A stretch of DNA of 64,000 nt from Galbula dea (GCA_013399015.1 VWZX01002700.1:434001-498000); one strand, 5' to 3'. Shown: positions 12,601 through 26,093, counted from the first letter of the stretch. The notes: generated by a model not told the origin, from the sequence alone. Numbers and translations are program-made.

Positions 12601-15600
12601 AACCTCAGACCCCACAGGGCCCCATGTAAAGCTGAGCCCAGCAGCTCCCAGTGCTGTGCCCTGGTGTCCTGGGCAGCAGCCCCAGCTCAGCACCGAGGGT
12701 GGTGGGCAACACTCAGCTGCTGGCAGGTGAAGGTGGGGGGAAAAGGGCTTTGGCTTTCTGGCATGCTTCTCTGGCCCTGCATTTTCTGTTCCCAGCATTG
12801 AGCTCTGTTACTGTAACACTAGTGTTGCAGGGAGGGCAGCATGACCACAGCTTGAGTTACAGGCTCTGTTGTGCTGCCCAGCTAGTACTGTGCCTCTGCG
12901 TCCAGTGTTTCCTTTGATCTCAGAGGTCTCATTCATGGTCCTCTGCCTGTGGGTCTCAGACACACTAATGCTTGCTCTGTTAACTTGTGCAGAAGATGCT
13001 GCCTTGAATCTTGCTCCAATTCCTTATTTTCACCTCTTGCTTTTGGTGCCTGAGTGAGCTGTGTGCAGCTTTCTGAAGCCCTTCCAGTAGTGACTCCCTG
13101 GTGTGAAGCCTGCCAGAGCTGACCAATCCTACTGAAATCAGCAGGCTGTGCATGAGTTGTGTCAGAGTGGTGGCCTGCTGTGTGTGCAAGGTGACTCACT
13201 TCTGTTACACCCCTTCTCCAAGGATAAGGCATCTCTGCTCCAGGGAGCAGGAGGCCCAGCTTGCACCAGGCTCTGTAGCCATTGAGTCAGATCTCTTGAC
13301 AATTCATCTAATTAACAGTTAGCCGTAGAAATACCTCCTCTAACTGACCTCATGGTTGGTGTCTTAGTCCCGTGGTGCTGGGAGATGGCACTTCACAAAG
13401 CCTTCCAGGTGTCTTGCAGCATAAGCTGCTGACGCTGCAGACTCATGGAAATTTACTGCTGGAGATGATGCAAGCTGCTGAAAGCTCCCAGTTAAATAAG
13501 CCTGGAGTGCTCTACTCCCTCTTGAAGCCTACTCGTGAGTGTTCCCTCCCTGAGATAACTGGCCATGCATCTGTTTACAAAACAGTATCCAAAATAGCCT
13601 GTTACTGTTTGTTTCCTCAGCTGTACTGTGCCTCTTGGTTACAGCTAGAAGAATGAATCTGTTGCTGAAAGAAGGTTGGGGTTTTTTCCTACCACTGCTT
13701 TAATGAAAAGTCGTTTTCACAACCTCAGGACTTTGGCTTGTTGGTCTAAAGCTTGTCCACTGTCAGCTCATAGGCATTCTGTCTTCTGAGTGTCTGGGAC
13801 AGCAATAGCAACAGGGCAGCTTCACATCCCTCTCTGAAGGCTGGCTTCATTCTTGTGTGGTGCTTGTGCTGCAGACAGTAGCCCTAGCACATGTGTGTGT
13901 GAAGGGCTGTCCTAACCACTCTTTCTTTGCCTGCCTTCCTGGAAGTCAGCAAGAGGCTAATCCTCCTGCAGCCAGCTGCCTCCAGCCCACTGCTCAGATG
14001 GTGGCTGGAGCAGGTGGGGTGTGGGGGAGCCCAGAGGCAGCTCTTCATGTGGCTGGCTGCAGGGCCCCAGTTGTTTCTGGGATCATACCAGTCCCCTCTG
14101 ACTTGGGGTTAATGCACCGTCAGAGCTGGAGCAAGCAGGAGAGCTTCCAGCTCTTCCCAGGGTGTGTGTGATGGGAAGACAATACAAATGACACTTGGAA
14201 GTTCCAGGCCCTTGTTTGGGGCTGCCCCACCTCTTCACCTGCCTCAGGACCATTTGTCTTCACAAGCACTTCTGGTTGGTTTTAGCCTTTTAAAGGCTGT
14301 TAGGAGATAAAGGAGATGTTCCTCTTGTCATGTAGTTGCAGCTGAGAACATAGCTGTTTCTCTAGCTACAGCAAGGGGGAAAATGAATCTCTGCAGCCTG
14401 CACTCTGGAGCTCCATTAACCTGTGCTGCAATGGCAGCAGTTTCAGCACTGCCTTTTTCCAGCTTCTTGACACCACTTCCCCCTGCTTGTATCAGTCTCT
14501 TGCTGGCAGCAGTTTGTGTTCCTCCTGCTGGGCTGCCAGAAGCCACGCAGAGGAGACCTCTGGAAGAGTCCTCCCATTCCACTGACCTTCATCTGAGCCC
14601 TGGCTGAGACTACAGAGCAGCTTTCCTCTCTTGAGGGAGGCACCTTTGTGGTGTTCAGTTGCTTACTGTGATTATGGAGTGTAATCAGTCAGTATCTCAT
14701 ACTCTTAGCTTTTCTGACATGGTCTAGGTCCAGGAAACTTGGCTGGGTGTCTCCTCCTCCAAAGGTGTGATCCTGGTACATGAACACCCTGAGTGTTTTG
14801 GTTGGGTTTCCAGGCACCAGGAGTGACCCCAAGGCCACACCAGTGCCCTGCTCCCTCCCAGGGGATGTTGGGACCACTGCTGTGTGTACATGGTGAGGGG
14901 CTGTGCTTGGATGCAGTGAAGTGAGGAGGGCAGAGCAGTGTTCCTCCCAGCTGAGGCCCTCTCTTGGAGGCACTATTACCTCCTGGTAAGTGAACCCCTG
15001 GATGGCTGAAGACCTCCTGCTGCAGAAGCTCTCCTTGACTCCAGACTTAACTGTGCCCCACAAATGCTGCTCTAGGTTTGTGTCTGCATGACCAGGGTTT
15101 GGTTATTTCTGTCTGGTGGCTCTTGTGCAAGGCCACCTAAGGTGAAAGCACTTGCTGGGCTAACCCCTGTGTGGCTGTGCTGGTGTCAGTCTGTGCTGGG
15201 TAGCCAGTGTGGCTCTGATCTCAGCAATCCCTTTGAGCTAAACATGGCAGTTGTGGCTGCCCTGGAGAGCCCTGCAGGGAAAGGTTGGCATTTCAGCTGG
15301 AAGGGTGAGCTGCTGTTACTGAGAATTTCATCCTGCAGCCTCTCTCTGTGTTGGACAACTGGCCTGGCAAGGAGTGGCTCCTTGAATGCAATAATTCATT
15401 CCAAGCCTCAAGCTGTTCCCTGGCCAAGTGTGGGGAGGTGGCCAAGTGGAGAAATAACTCCAGCCTTGGGCAGTCAAAGTGTCTGCTCTGGCTGGGAGTG
15501 TCAGAAATGGGGAGGTGGGAGCTCTTCCCTGAGCTGGGGACAGCATACTTGCCTTGGTGTGTGTGTGGGAGTGAGGTCAGGCCACCTCCAAACCCTGCTG

Positions 15601-18600
15601 GGAGCTTGACTTCTCATTCCCAGGAGCTGTTTGGAAAGTCTGAGCTGGTTCTCTCCAAAACCATTCTGTCCTTAGCTGTGTGTCCTTAGTCTTTGCAAGG
15701 ACCAGATTGTCTAGCTTGTTGGCTCCATCCTGCCCTTGCAGGAGGAACTTCTTGGCCTGTATGCTCTGGAGTGGTCTTTACCTCAGTGCTCTAACAGCTG
15801 CCTGAATGTTTGGCCTTTGGGTAGGGGGTGGGGAGGAAGGGAAGAGATGGGCACAGACATGGTTAGCAGTCTCTTGCCCTTCTGGAGCCTTAGATTGGTA
15901 AGGTTGTGGCAGCAAAGCAGAGCTGTTCCCCCCATAGCTGCTCCATGAGGGTGGGTACCTGGCTGGCTGGCTTTTGTCAAGCTGGCTCCAGCAGATCTGC
16001 ATTTTTCCATGGCACCACTTTAGTTGCTATTTCAGTTACTCTGACAGAGAGCTTCTGTGCTTGTTTGGAGTAGGGACTTTGCAATCCAAAAACCCCAGTG
16101 ATCTTTGTGCTGCCTGCTAGGAGTGCAGATGTCCAAGACACTGGGAAACTGGTTTGTGTGCTAGGAGGGAAGGCTGCAGAGGAACAGGCAAAGGCAGCAC
16201 TGTGGATTGGCTGCTTTTGAGGCCACTCTCCAGAGCTGAACAAGCCACCATGGAGAGCCTGCTCATGACACTTGTTTCCAGCTCTTTGGGCTGGGTGATA
16301 TGTCTTTCAGCAGTCTCTCCTGGAAGCCTAGGCAGCTCTGGGAGACAGTGGGTGCTGCTTTTCAGGAAGGTCAGATAGCTGTGCTTCAGGAAGGAGTGGC
16401 TTCTTCCAAAAACACCTCTGGTAAACTGGCTGTTGCTTCAGTAACTTAAGCAGTCTGACTCAAGATCCTTCTCACCTCCTTCTTCAGGCCACTCTAAATC
16501 AGAAGTGAACTCCTTCCCACCCTGTTAGACTCAGCTCTGCTGCTCAGTGTCATGCAACAGAGCAGGAAAAGCAAAAGTGCCAGTGCTGAAAGCTCTGCTT
16601 CATCTGCTTGTTGGTGGCTGGTGCTTACAGGTGGAGTGCTGGGAGGAAGCCTTTTGGAATGTTCTACAGAGCAACCCTAGGATTTGAGTTGGATTTGGAT
16701 GGTGTTTATAGCTGGAGCTGTACAACTGCTAAGCTGGAAGGAGTGGAGGGAGAGGAGGTCACTCACTTGGAAACAGGAATAAATACAGCAAGGTGGGAGA
16801 GTAAACCAAGAAGTCTTCTGATGCATGGCTTTCAAGGCAGGAAGGTGAAGTCTGTTCTGCAGCTGAGCAGGTTCCTGGAAGCAGCAGGGGATGCTCCAAG
16901 TGACACTTAATACTGTGGCTAGGTTCTGCTGCTAACCCTCCTTGGAAGGCCAGGGAGTCATGGTGTCCAATACTGAGTTCAAGGCCTGAGGATCAGAAAG
17001 GAGCAGGTCCTGAGAGTGGCCTGGCAGATAATGGCATGAGAAGAGCACAACTCAGGCAGTGCCTTTAGGTTTGTTGCCTAGAAACTGAATCTGTTAAATG
17101 GATGTGCTAGGACTCTCCCTTGTGTCCCTTTCCTAGTTAATAGTCTCAGATCTTCAGAGTACCCTCATGGCAAGTTCTGCAAGCTGGAGGGCCAGGGGAA
17201 GATGGATGTGGGCAAACAGGTACTGCATGCATGAATTCAGACCTTTTGCTGCCCCTGTTTGCGACTGCAAAGTGCTTCTCTGGCTCCTTAACTTGAAAGA
17301 TGACAGGACTCCTCAGGACTCTGAAAGGGGAAGATGGTGTCTGGAGCCCCTGGGGAAAGCAAACTGAGCTGTAAAGATGAAGATGTGTTGGTGGCTTGAA
17401 GCTATTTAGGTCACAGATCTTGGAGCCTCAGCTGTGCCTGGAGAAGACTCAGTTCACACTTGGGATTTGTTGTGCTTTTTCAGAGCTGGAGCCTGCACAG
17501 TGGCTCCTTTGTCCGTGTCCTGCTTGGTTCCCAAAAAGAAGTATTCCAGAAAGTGCTGGGTTTACTCCAGATGCCCCCTCCCTGGGGAGGGTGGGAGAAG
17601 GGACCATTGTTCTGGGAGTGCTTCTGATAGTTGGAATTCTTCAGAAATCGAAGCTGGGGCCTCCTGGCCTCTAGGAGAGCACTGGGGCCAGGCCCTGCTG
17701 TTCCCTGGGTACCTCTCTAGTTGGTGAGGGAGAAGAGAGCCAGCTCAGCTTTGCAGTGTGCATGGGCTGGTTCAGAAACCCAAGCTATGCTAACAGCTGT
17801 GCTTTCCAAAGCTTTCTAGCACCCTACCCAAAAGGATTAGGAGGTTGGAATATTTGCTTAATCGCCTGCTCTGACTCTAAGGACTCACCTGGCCTCTTCA
17901 GATCAGCCAGGAGGTTTGCAGCCTTGTCTGCTCCGGTTGGTGCAACAGCTCATCACTTATTTAATGCTAATGAAGAGAGAGGGAGTGACCTGGTGCAGCC
18001 TTCTCTGGCTGTTCATGTGGGGTTTTTCATCTTCTGACTGATGCCCTGTTCCAGTGTGAATTAGAATATGGAGCAGCCTTCTCTGCCATGCAAAGCTTGT
18101 CCTGTGCCTCTGCAAACAGAAGTTTCCCAGCAATTCTGACTTTGATTCTTCAGTATTAGCATAATGTTGCCACATCTTGGCTTGTACATACTTAAGGGAG
18201 GAAATGGCTTCAATTGAAGCTAACTATTAAAACCTCTTGATGATTGTAGCTTTGAAGATGTAAATCTTGGGTGCTGGCTGCCTGACAGAAGATGTCTGAG
18301 TGGAAAGACAGCCTTGACTAAGGGTTAGGTTTTTGTCATAGGCTGGGTGAGCATGAGGAGATGTGTGTTCAGCCTGGTGCCTTCCCCCCATGCCTTCCCC
18401 GTCTCCCACAGCAGAGGCTGCCTCGTGTTGTCTTCCCATCTGCTGACACATGTGCTTTCCCTGGCCCTCTGGCTATGGGGTGTGGTTTGTTTTTAGCTTA
18501 CAAAGAATTTCTAGTCGTCTGGGTGTGGGAGGGCTCAGGGCAAAAGCACCTCTGCTGCTCCTGGTGGCACTGCTGTGTGCCTGCATTGCCTGAAGGAGCT

Positions 18601-21600
18601 GAGATCCCCTCCAGTAAGCAGAGGGAATAGCAGATGCCAGCAGTTTCCTGCCTGGATCAGGTAAACCCAAAGCTGAGGGAAATCTTGCTGCTGGTTAAAG
18701 CGATGGAGAAGTTAATTCTTTTGCCTTGAGGTTTTTCGGCAGCAATGGTGGCAATGTCTAGATCTTCTAGGTAGTCTAGAGAAATGCTAGCTGCTTCTGT
18801 TGTTGAGGATGAAGAGATCCCCAGGGAGCCTTGTTTATACAGGGCAAGCTGGGCTATTGCTGACACCAGTGCAGCCCTGTTTCTGTTATCACAGCCTGTG
18901 TTGACAAGCTGCTGGCTGCCAGCAGTGTTTTCAGCACCCTCTTGTCCAGCTCTTCTGTGAACAGTGTTTAAATGGCACACTTAAAGCAGTGGTAAGCAGT
19001 CCTCACTGTTTCCATGGCTGTCTGCTGGTGGGAACGTGCCAGTGTTGCCTCTAACTCTTCCTGCTGTTCCCCAAGCAACCGTGGACCGAACTAAGAGCCA
19101 GTGGACTTGGTTGCCCAAAAGCTTTAGGTGTGGTTCTGCTCTACTGAAGCTCTTTGTGGTCCTGCAGCTGTTAAAAAAGGTCTTGGACAAAATGTGAGGT
19201 GGCTTTGCTGGTCACAGAGCTGGAAGGGAGGTATGTGGGGAAGTGCTGCAGAAAAACTGTGCCCTTTGTACCGTGGTGGATGGACATATCCCCCTTTGAG
19301 AGGCCAAGCACAGTTGGGTGGTTGCACTTCTGTGCTCAAGATGCAGCTTACTGCCTGTATGTTGAAAGCTTGTCTCCTTTGGCATGTCAGCAAGCCCTTG
19401 GGAATAACCTGGGTTTGTGCTGTAGCAGTCAGCATATCCTAAATACGAAGTCTGAGATGGACAAGAACAGCCTTGGTTCACCAAGTGGTGCTGCATCCTT
19501 TCTAGCCATGTGTTTTCTGGGTGCAGTTTTGAGGAGGTGTGTTAAGATTCCCTGAACTTCTGTGGTGGCAGAGAAGCAAGTTAAAAGCATCTGCCATCTG
19601 TGATGTGGCATTGCATAAAGTGAAGTGGTGGCAAATGGGAAGGATACTTCCTGCAGTGCAGAATTAGCTGCTAGAACTTCTGCAGGATACTCTAGAAACT
19701 GCTAGCTTGGAGAGAGACTAATCAGACTTGCCTAATTAAACTAGCTTTCATAAAGACTTTGAAGATTATCACTGATGCCATCAGTGTAGGTAGAAGTGTA
19801 GCTACAGTAGCAGTGGATAAACGGAGGATTCTCAGTCTTTCCTTACATTAGTGGCTCCTCTAAACACCAAACACTCTGCACTATGCCACTCTGAGAGCAG
19901 CAGCAGCTTAACATCTCCTGGTGGGGAAGGGGGAGGAGAAGCAGCCTGTGACCTGGTGGCACTGGCCAGTTCATGTCTGGTTCACATTTATGTCCTAAAT
20001 TCATGTGTGCCCTACATTCAGTGCTAAGCAAACCTTGCAGCAAGAGTGGCATGAGAGGCACTGATCACTGCTGTGTGACAGTAATGCTGGGGCAGCCACT
20101 GCAGACCAGTGCTCCCTTCACTGCCTCTGCGTGGTCTTGGATGTCCTGCATAGTTCTTGCTCTCCACAAGGCCTTTCTAATGCAGACTCTCAGGGCTGCA
20201 GAGCCAAAACTGGCCTGGACAAAAATCTTCAGTGTGCAGTCAGCAGTAACACTCCCAGCCCCTCAGTGAGGGAACTGGTGAGACTGCCACAGTATGTTTA
20301 AAAGCAAGGAGGGATGGAGACTGCAAGAGATGCTGTTCCTGAAATACTCTGAATGGGATGTTTCTGAAAGCCTCTGGAATGCAGATCCCTAGGTATCTTC
20401 AGTTGCTTTTCTCTCTTCTGTTCTGCTAACAGATCAGTCTTGTCTCTAATCCCCTGGCTGATGGTGTTAGAGCTACCCTGAGCACTGGGGCTGTGCTGCT
20501 GCACTGGCAGCCACTCCATAGGCCAAGTCCAGTAGAGAATCCCTGGTGCTGGGACTGCTGTTGCCAGGTGAGCTTTGTTTGCCACACCTGGGGGAGGCTG
20601 CTGCAGGCACAAGCTCTCTGGGTCAGGAGGATGAAGTGGGTGATGGAAATGGCTGCTGTCTAGAAATCCTCTGCCTCTGTGGCACGGATCAGGCTCCTCC
20701 TGACAGCCCTCTGGAGAGGGTGAGCTGCCGTGTGGCTCAGATGAGTAGGGGGACTATGGGCAGGGCTTTCCTGCCCTCTCCAGGGGCAGGAAAAACAGCA
20801 GCACAGGTTCTCTGCCTCCCAGCCAGCCCTCTCCTGGGAATCCTCACCCTGCCAGGGCCAGGGACTCTCTTCCTGCCCTGTGCCCACCATGGCCCATGCC
20901 TGGGTCAGAGCCAGCGTGGTGCTGTGTGAATGAAAGGATCCCGAGGAGAGGAGGGGTATGGAGCCATGTAGGAAACAAGCTGCAGGGTGATGCAATGAGG
21001 CCTACCAGGTTTGCTGTTAGCCTGGTACATGGGCTCCTTGGCAACATTGACACCCCACCCTGGGTTTGCTTGCCTGTGATTTCTGCATCCCCTGGACAAA
21101 GGCAAGCAGGAAGAAATGGTGATCAGGGACCTGTAAAGCTAAAGTGGGCTCCTCTCATGGAGAGCTTTCCATGCTTGTAAAAACCTGCCATGGGCTTATG
21201 GTTATGCTGACACTTCTGTGATAGTCTCTGCTGACTGTTCTGTGCCACAGAGGTGCTGTGTGGCTGGGGAATGGTTGTGTGTGGTCGTGGGGAGGAGACA
21301 GCTCTATCTTCAGGCTTGCCTGTGTAGGTTCACGAAAGCAGACTTGGCTGGTTTGGGAGCTCTGCAGCCCTGGTTGTGCTGGTGGCAAGAGGGCCTACTG
21401 GGGGGTCAGGACAAGATCGAGCAGCAGCAGGAGTCTGTTGATGTCTCTGCCCAACCTGTGTTAAGAGAAGCTGGCAGGACAGGTACTGGTAGTCCATGTT
21501 CTGCTGCCTAGGAGTCTGCTGGGGACTGTGCTACTTGTGATGGCTGGATTCCAGCAGGGCCTTGACCTCAGAGCCTGGTCTTGGTGTAGACTGCAGGAGT

Positions 21601-22739
21601 GTGAATGATGAGCAAAGATCCCAGGGCTTTGTGGATTTGGGTTCTCTTTAGCTGTGCTGCTTCACATCTCTTGGTGTATTAAGCTAATTAAGCATTATCC
21701 TTCATTAGTGAGGGTGTTGAGGGGATAAACACAACCTAAATCCTGGTAGAGGGTTAAGGCACACTGGACTCGTGGACCATTGCCTTCATTCCATCCCCTC
21801 TGTGGAAGTGTTTCACCACTGAATGGGCAATGAGCTAGCAGGTGAGGGGTGAGAGGCCCTGTCCATGGGGTCAGGCACCTCCACCCCTCAGAGCTGCAGC
21901 CCTCTTCATTCTGGGACCATGCCTTTTCTCTTCCCAGTGACTTCTTGAGGCAGGACAGTTGGGTTTTGGGATCTTGATTCTTGTCCATGAATTAACATCT
22001 TGGGCTGGGAGAGGAAGAGAATGTTCTGTTAAGCTCCTGCCCTGTGTTAGCTGGGTTGGAGACCTGCCCATGTCCCACACGACAGCTGGAGAGCTTGCTG
22101 GATGTTTCTGTGGAGCAGGGTGGAGTTGGCTATCACTACTCCTGAAAATTACTCTGGGGAGGGTGGTGAGAAGTGAGGGTCTGCAGATGGCTTTGGGAGT
22201 GTCTGGAGCATCTGCTGTGTCCTTACTGTAAGGCTAACTCTACTGGAGCAGTGTGTGCTGGAACCCAAATGAGAGAGATGACCAAACTGGTCAGAAGGTC
22301 AGCAGTGCAAGATACCATATTGGCAAACCACAGCATTCTTGGGGGGTGTTGTCTGATGCTTCATGCCTCTTAAATTTGGGGCTTTCTACAAATGTCTTTT
22401 TAAGCCAAGAGCAAGCTGCTTTGCCTTGCCAGTGTAAGCTTTGGTGTGCAAGTGCTTATTGTCATTTCTCCACTCAAACATTGCTGTGAGCTCCAAACTG
22501 TAGCATCTCCAAGGTGCTCAAACTTCTGGTAGCTTGCAAAGCCCAGAGGTCCCTCATGTGAAGAGGTGACCTTGGCCTTGCCTCCCCTGGCTGTTTCTGC
22601 TCTCCCCACACACTGTAGGAGCTAGGTCTGATCAGAAGTGCCTGCTGGTGCAGTACTGCCACCCTTGCCCTCCCACCTGCCTGGGCAGTCCCTAGTCAGC
22701 CCAGCACAGTTACTCAGTGCCACAGCTCAGTCAGGAGCG
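3638..22739. other. Long non-coding stretch, probable DLGAP4 intron
   Basis: I read this stretch for exons, RNA genes and transposons and support none. Open frames are mostly under 130 codons with one of 173 codons (15088-15609), have no recognisable domains and do not join across splice sites. I looked for the long-isoform DLGAP4 exons and for the short first exon known from the mammalian short isoform (starting MALCLELLKQ) and did not find either. CpG is depleted and the + strand is rich in T and G throughout. Confidence 0.5.
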
Positions 22740-25390
22740 ACTGGAGAGCACGAAGGGTTCTCCGGAGGCAGGGAGGTGCCGGGGGACGCAGCCTGCCTGC
22801 AGCCGGCAGCCCCCACGGGAGGGGCTGGGGAGGCGCGGGCGGAGCCTCGGTGACGGTGGCAGGTTGGAACTGTTACCGACGGTTAGACCTCGTTTGGCCG
22901 GCGGTGGGCCTGCATCTGCAGGGTTTTTCCTGAGGCAGGGAAGCGCCAGGGGAGAGGACGGCCCACCTGGAGCTGGCAACTCTGGCAGGAGAGGCAGAGG
23001 AGGTGTGGGCGTAGGCAGGGGGAGGCAACCACCCCTGTAGCAAAGGCCCTTGAGGAGAGAGGGGGACCGGAGTGTGGCACCACAGTCTGCACAGCAGGTG
23101 AGTTTCAGCTGGAGAACGTCAACCTTTCAGAAGGAGCTTAGCTGTGGTTGCCACCTGGCAGAAGACCAGGCTCTTTACTCTGAGCAGAACTCCCACAGAA
23201 ACATGCAGCCACCCAGGGCTCAGGCTGCAGGGAGTGCCAGAGCCTTTCCCAGGGTGGGTGGCAGTCAGAGAATACCTGGGTGAGGTGGGAACACGTGGGT
23301 GATCTGCTCAGCATGGGGCACAGCTGCAGAGAGGAGGTGGGAAGGCTAAGGAGTATCAGGGAATGAGAGGGATAGACTGGTGGAGCCACTCTATCATCCC
23401 TGGGACAGACACAGCAGAAGGACACAGCACAGGAAACAAAGGATTTCCTACCCTCATGCAAGCAAGCCAGAGGAGACCTAGATGAAGGGGGAAGATGGAA
23501 GCAGGTTACAGCCCCAGGTGGCAGGCACATCCCTACCCAGCCTGCCTCACCTTTCCAGCTGCCTTTATACAACAGGCAGGAGGCCCTGGAACTGGATGGA
23601 CAAACAACTGATGATGTGACCAAAGGCCCTTCTGGAATGGAGGGTTTGCCCAGGGCAAGACAGCCTGCCCCACACATCACAACCATCTGTCTTAAGAAGA
23701 GTATTTGTTAAGGTGACTGCATTCTGAGGGGAATGGAGGGGCCAGCGTTCTGACCAGACCCAGCCCACAGGCAAGCCTGCTGCCTCCCTGGGGCCTCGGT
23801 AGGAGACATTACTTAGGAAACTCCTTGGTCTGGTGCAGCCCTTGGATCATTATCCTCTTGGTTCTTCAAGTTGGCAGCAAGGAAGTAGCAAAAAGCAGTC
23901 CAAGGGTGATTAAAAGAGATTTCAGGGCCTTGGGATGATTGGTTGAAGGATCAGGAGCACAGGAAATATTTTTCTTTGCTCCCTCCAGTGGCAGAGAAGA
24001 ATATCAAAAGGCACCCCAAGGTTTGAAGGGTGACTGCTGTGCCCTGATGGAGGGTTCCAGGCTCTTCAGGGGAGATGGGCAGGGATGCAGTGTTGTATGT
24101 AACAGAGGAGCTGGAGTGCATGGAGCTTGCAGTTGGCAATGGTAAGGTTGAGAGCCTCTGGATAAGGACTAAGGGACAAACAAATACAATAGATGTGCTT
24201 GTGGGAGTCTGCTACAGGTCACCAGCAAGGACGATGACATGGGTGAATTATTTAAGGAACTGAGGGATGCCTCTTAAATGAACCACCCTCGTCCTTACTG
24301 GGGTCTTCACCTTGCCAGGTGTCAGCTGGGGATACCACACTGCTGGCACAAATAGGTCCAGAAGATTCCTAAAACAGCTGGATAATGACTTCTTGGTACA
24401 GGTACTAAGGGAACCAAGGAGGAAAGTTGCCCTCCTTGATTTGCTGCTTGTTGACAGGGATGGTCTCATGAGTGCAGTCACAACAGGTGGGCATCTTGGC
24501 CACAGCACTATAAAGCAGTCAGAGGAAAACTGCCAGCAAAACTTCCAACTCTGGACAGAAGGAGAGCTGGCTTCAGGCAGCCTGGGGAACTGGTTAGTAA
24601 TGTCCCTGGGGAAAAAACTCTTGGAGGTGCTAGGGTCCATCAGAACTGGTCAGTTTTTAAGTACCATCTCCTGAGAGCACAGGAGCAAGTGATTCCAAAG
24701 TGTCAGAAGTCAAGCAGGCGAGGCAGAAGGCAGCTTGGCTGAGCAGGGAGCTTCTGCTGGAGATTAGGCAAAAGAAAAGAAAGGGTATGGCCAGAGGAAG
24801 CAAGGTCAGGAGACGTGGGAGGATTCCAGAGATGCTGTTTGCTACTGTAGAGGGAAAATGTGTGGCCAAAGCCAAAGAGTTCAGAGTTGAATCTGGGCAG
24901 TGCTGTGGGGGACAATGCAAAAGATTGACCAAGAGCAAGGCTGGCCTGTTGTTTGCTGAGGATGGTCACCTCACAAACAGACATTGGCAACACAGACATT
25001 TAATGCTCTTCAAACCTTTGCCTCAGTCTTCAGCACCCATGGGCCCTGGAGCCTCAAGCTAGCAACCCATGGCTGTGAGATTGTTAAACTCCAGCCAGTC
25101 CTGAACTTGGGCAGGACTTGCTGCTCCAGCTAGATCCCTACACGTCTGTGAGGCCTGATGGGATCCATTCAAGGATACTTAAAAGAGTTGGCAGATGTCA
25201 TCATGAGGCCTTTCAATGACTCTCTGTGAACACAGGGAGGTCCCAGCTGACTGGAAGCTGGCAAACATTGTCCCTATGTTCAAGAAGGGCAACAAGGTTG
25301 ACCCTGGTAACTACAGACCTCCTAGTCTGTCTTCTGTGCCTGATGGGTCCCTTCCAAATCATGGCATTCTGTCAGTCTGTGGCTGTACAG
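22740..25390 (+). mobile_element. CR1 LINE, decayed, with 5' end, ORF1 and N-terminal ORF2
   Basis: This is a non-LTR retrotransposon of the avian CR1 family. A GC-rich 5' block (22740-23100) is followed by an ORF1 relic (about 23290-24010). That relic includes the stretch reading GPSGMEGLPRARQPAPHITT near 23620-23690 and a segment reading ALGWLVEGSGAQ near 23930, typical of the ORF1 esterase region. ORF2 begins near 24030 with endonuclease signatures (VGVCYRSPA at about 24205; the FLKQLDNDFL and GGHLGHS segments at 24366-24510) and continues to the start of the reverse transcriptase (WKLANIVPMFKKGNKVDPGNYRP, interrupted by no stop, ending about 25345). Frameshifts and stops interrupt it elsewhere, and sequence appears deleted between ORF1 and the endonuclease. 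It is dead. Most CR1 copies lack the 5' end, so this one is unusual. Confidence 0.85.
22750..23100 (+). repeat. GC-rich CR1 5' region, two tandem units of about 167 bp
   Basis: GAGGCAGGG occurs at about 22765 and again at about 22932 with matching flanks on both sides, and both units end in a CTGCA...GCAGG segment. This gives two diverged direct copies. The block is CpG-rich and would score as a CpG island. Its position about 0.2-0.9 kb upstream of the CR1 ORF1 relic makes a CR1 5' UTR/promoter the likeliest identity, rather than a host promoter. A perfect donor consensus, CAG|GTGAGT, lies at 23095-23100. Confidence 0.6.
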
Positions 25391-25855
25391 ATAATTTGGA
25401 GTTTTGTTTCTGAATGAAACCTCTTGGGTTAAGAACACAGCTGATCTTCAAGGAGAGCCCTTTGCCTCTCTGTGCATTGGCCATGGGGTGAGGGGGTGTC
25501 TTTGTGACATTTGAGACACTCCCCTGACTTTGGGGTCATTTTCCTTCAGCTATGTCAGTTTGTTTGACTAATGAGCAGGAACTTGCTGTACTTGGCAGTG
25601 GTCAAGAAGAGCAGGGCAGTAGTCCCTTGTTTCTTGACCTTGCTTGGCCAACACTTGCAAGTGGTTTCCCCTCTGGGAAACAAAAGTCCTGTTTGCCCAG
25701 GTCTGTGATACTGTAGCTCTTGCAAGTGTGGGAGCACTTGCTGCTCAGTGCTGAGGAGGAGGCAGCTGTGAAAAAGCAGCAGCTACTGTTTCTCTGGCTG
25801 GATTGCGGTGGAGCTTTAGGGGGAAGTTGGTGTTTTTCTTAAAGCAGAGAAGTTT
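25391..25855. other. Unassigned spacer between two CR1 segments
   Basis: No gene is recognised here. It lies between the reverse-transcriptase break of the 5'-bearing CR1 and a CR1 3' tail in the same orientation, so it may be decayed CR1 or host sequence separating two insertions. I cannot decide between these. Confidence 0.3.
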
Positions 25856-26093
25856 GGATATAAGCTGAAGGAGGGGAAATTTAGGCTGGAGATTAGAAGG
25901 GGGTTCTTTACCCCAAGGGTGGTGAGGCACTGGAACAGGTTGCCCAGAGAGGTTGTGGAGGCCCCATCCCTGGCAGTGTTCAAGGCCAGGCTGGATGTGG
26001 CCCTGGGCTAGTGTGTGGCATCCCTGCCCATGGCAGGGGGTTGGAACTAGATGATCTTTAGGGTCCCTTCCAACCTGGGCCATTCTATGATGA
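25856..26093 (+). mobile_element. CR1 LINE 3' end
   Basis: The segment carries the end of CR1 ORF2 (region coding HWNRLPREV-like sequence at about 25925-25960) and the characteristic 3' UTR with GGTCCCTTCCAACCTGGGCC, closing with ATTCTATGATG. The orientation matches the CR1 at 22740-25390. It could be the 3' end of that same insertion after an internal deletion, or a separate 5'-truncated copy. Confidence 0.9.

Noticed and set aside
15088..15609. 173-codon + strand frame in the long 5' region
   Set aside because: No domain, no splice sites at its ends and low-complexity TG-rich composition.
18961..18990. ATGGCACACTTAAAGCAGTG|GTAAGC, a Met start ending LKQ before a donor
   Set aside because: The donor is in phase 2, while the exon at 33304 needs phase 1, so joining would break the DLGAP4 frame.
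23138..23686. 182-codon - strand frame
   Set aside because: It is antisense to the CR1 ORF1 relic and has no domain of its own.
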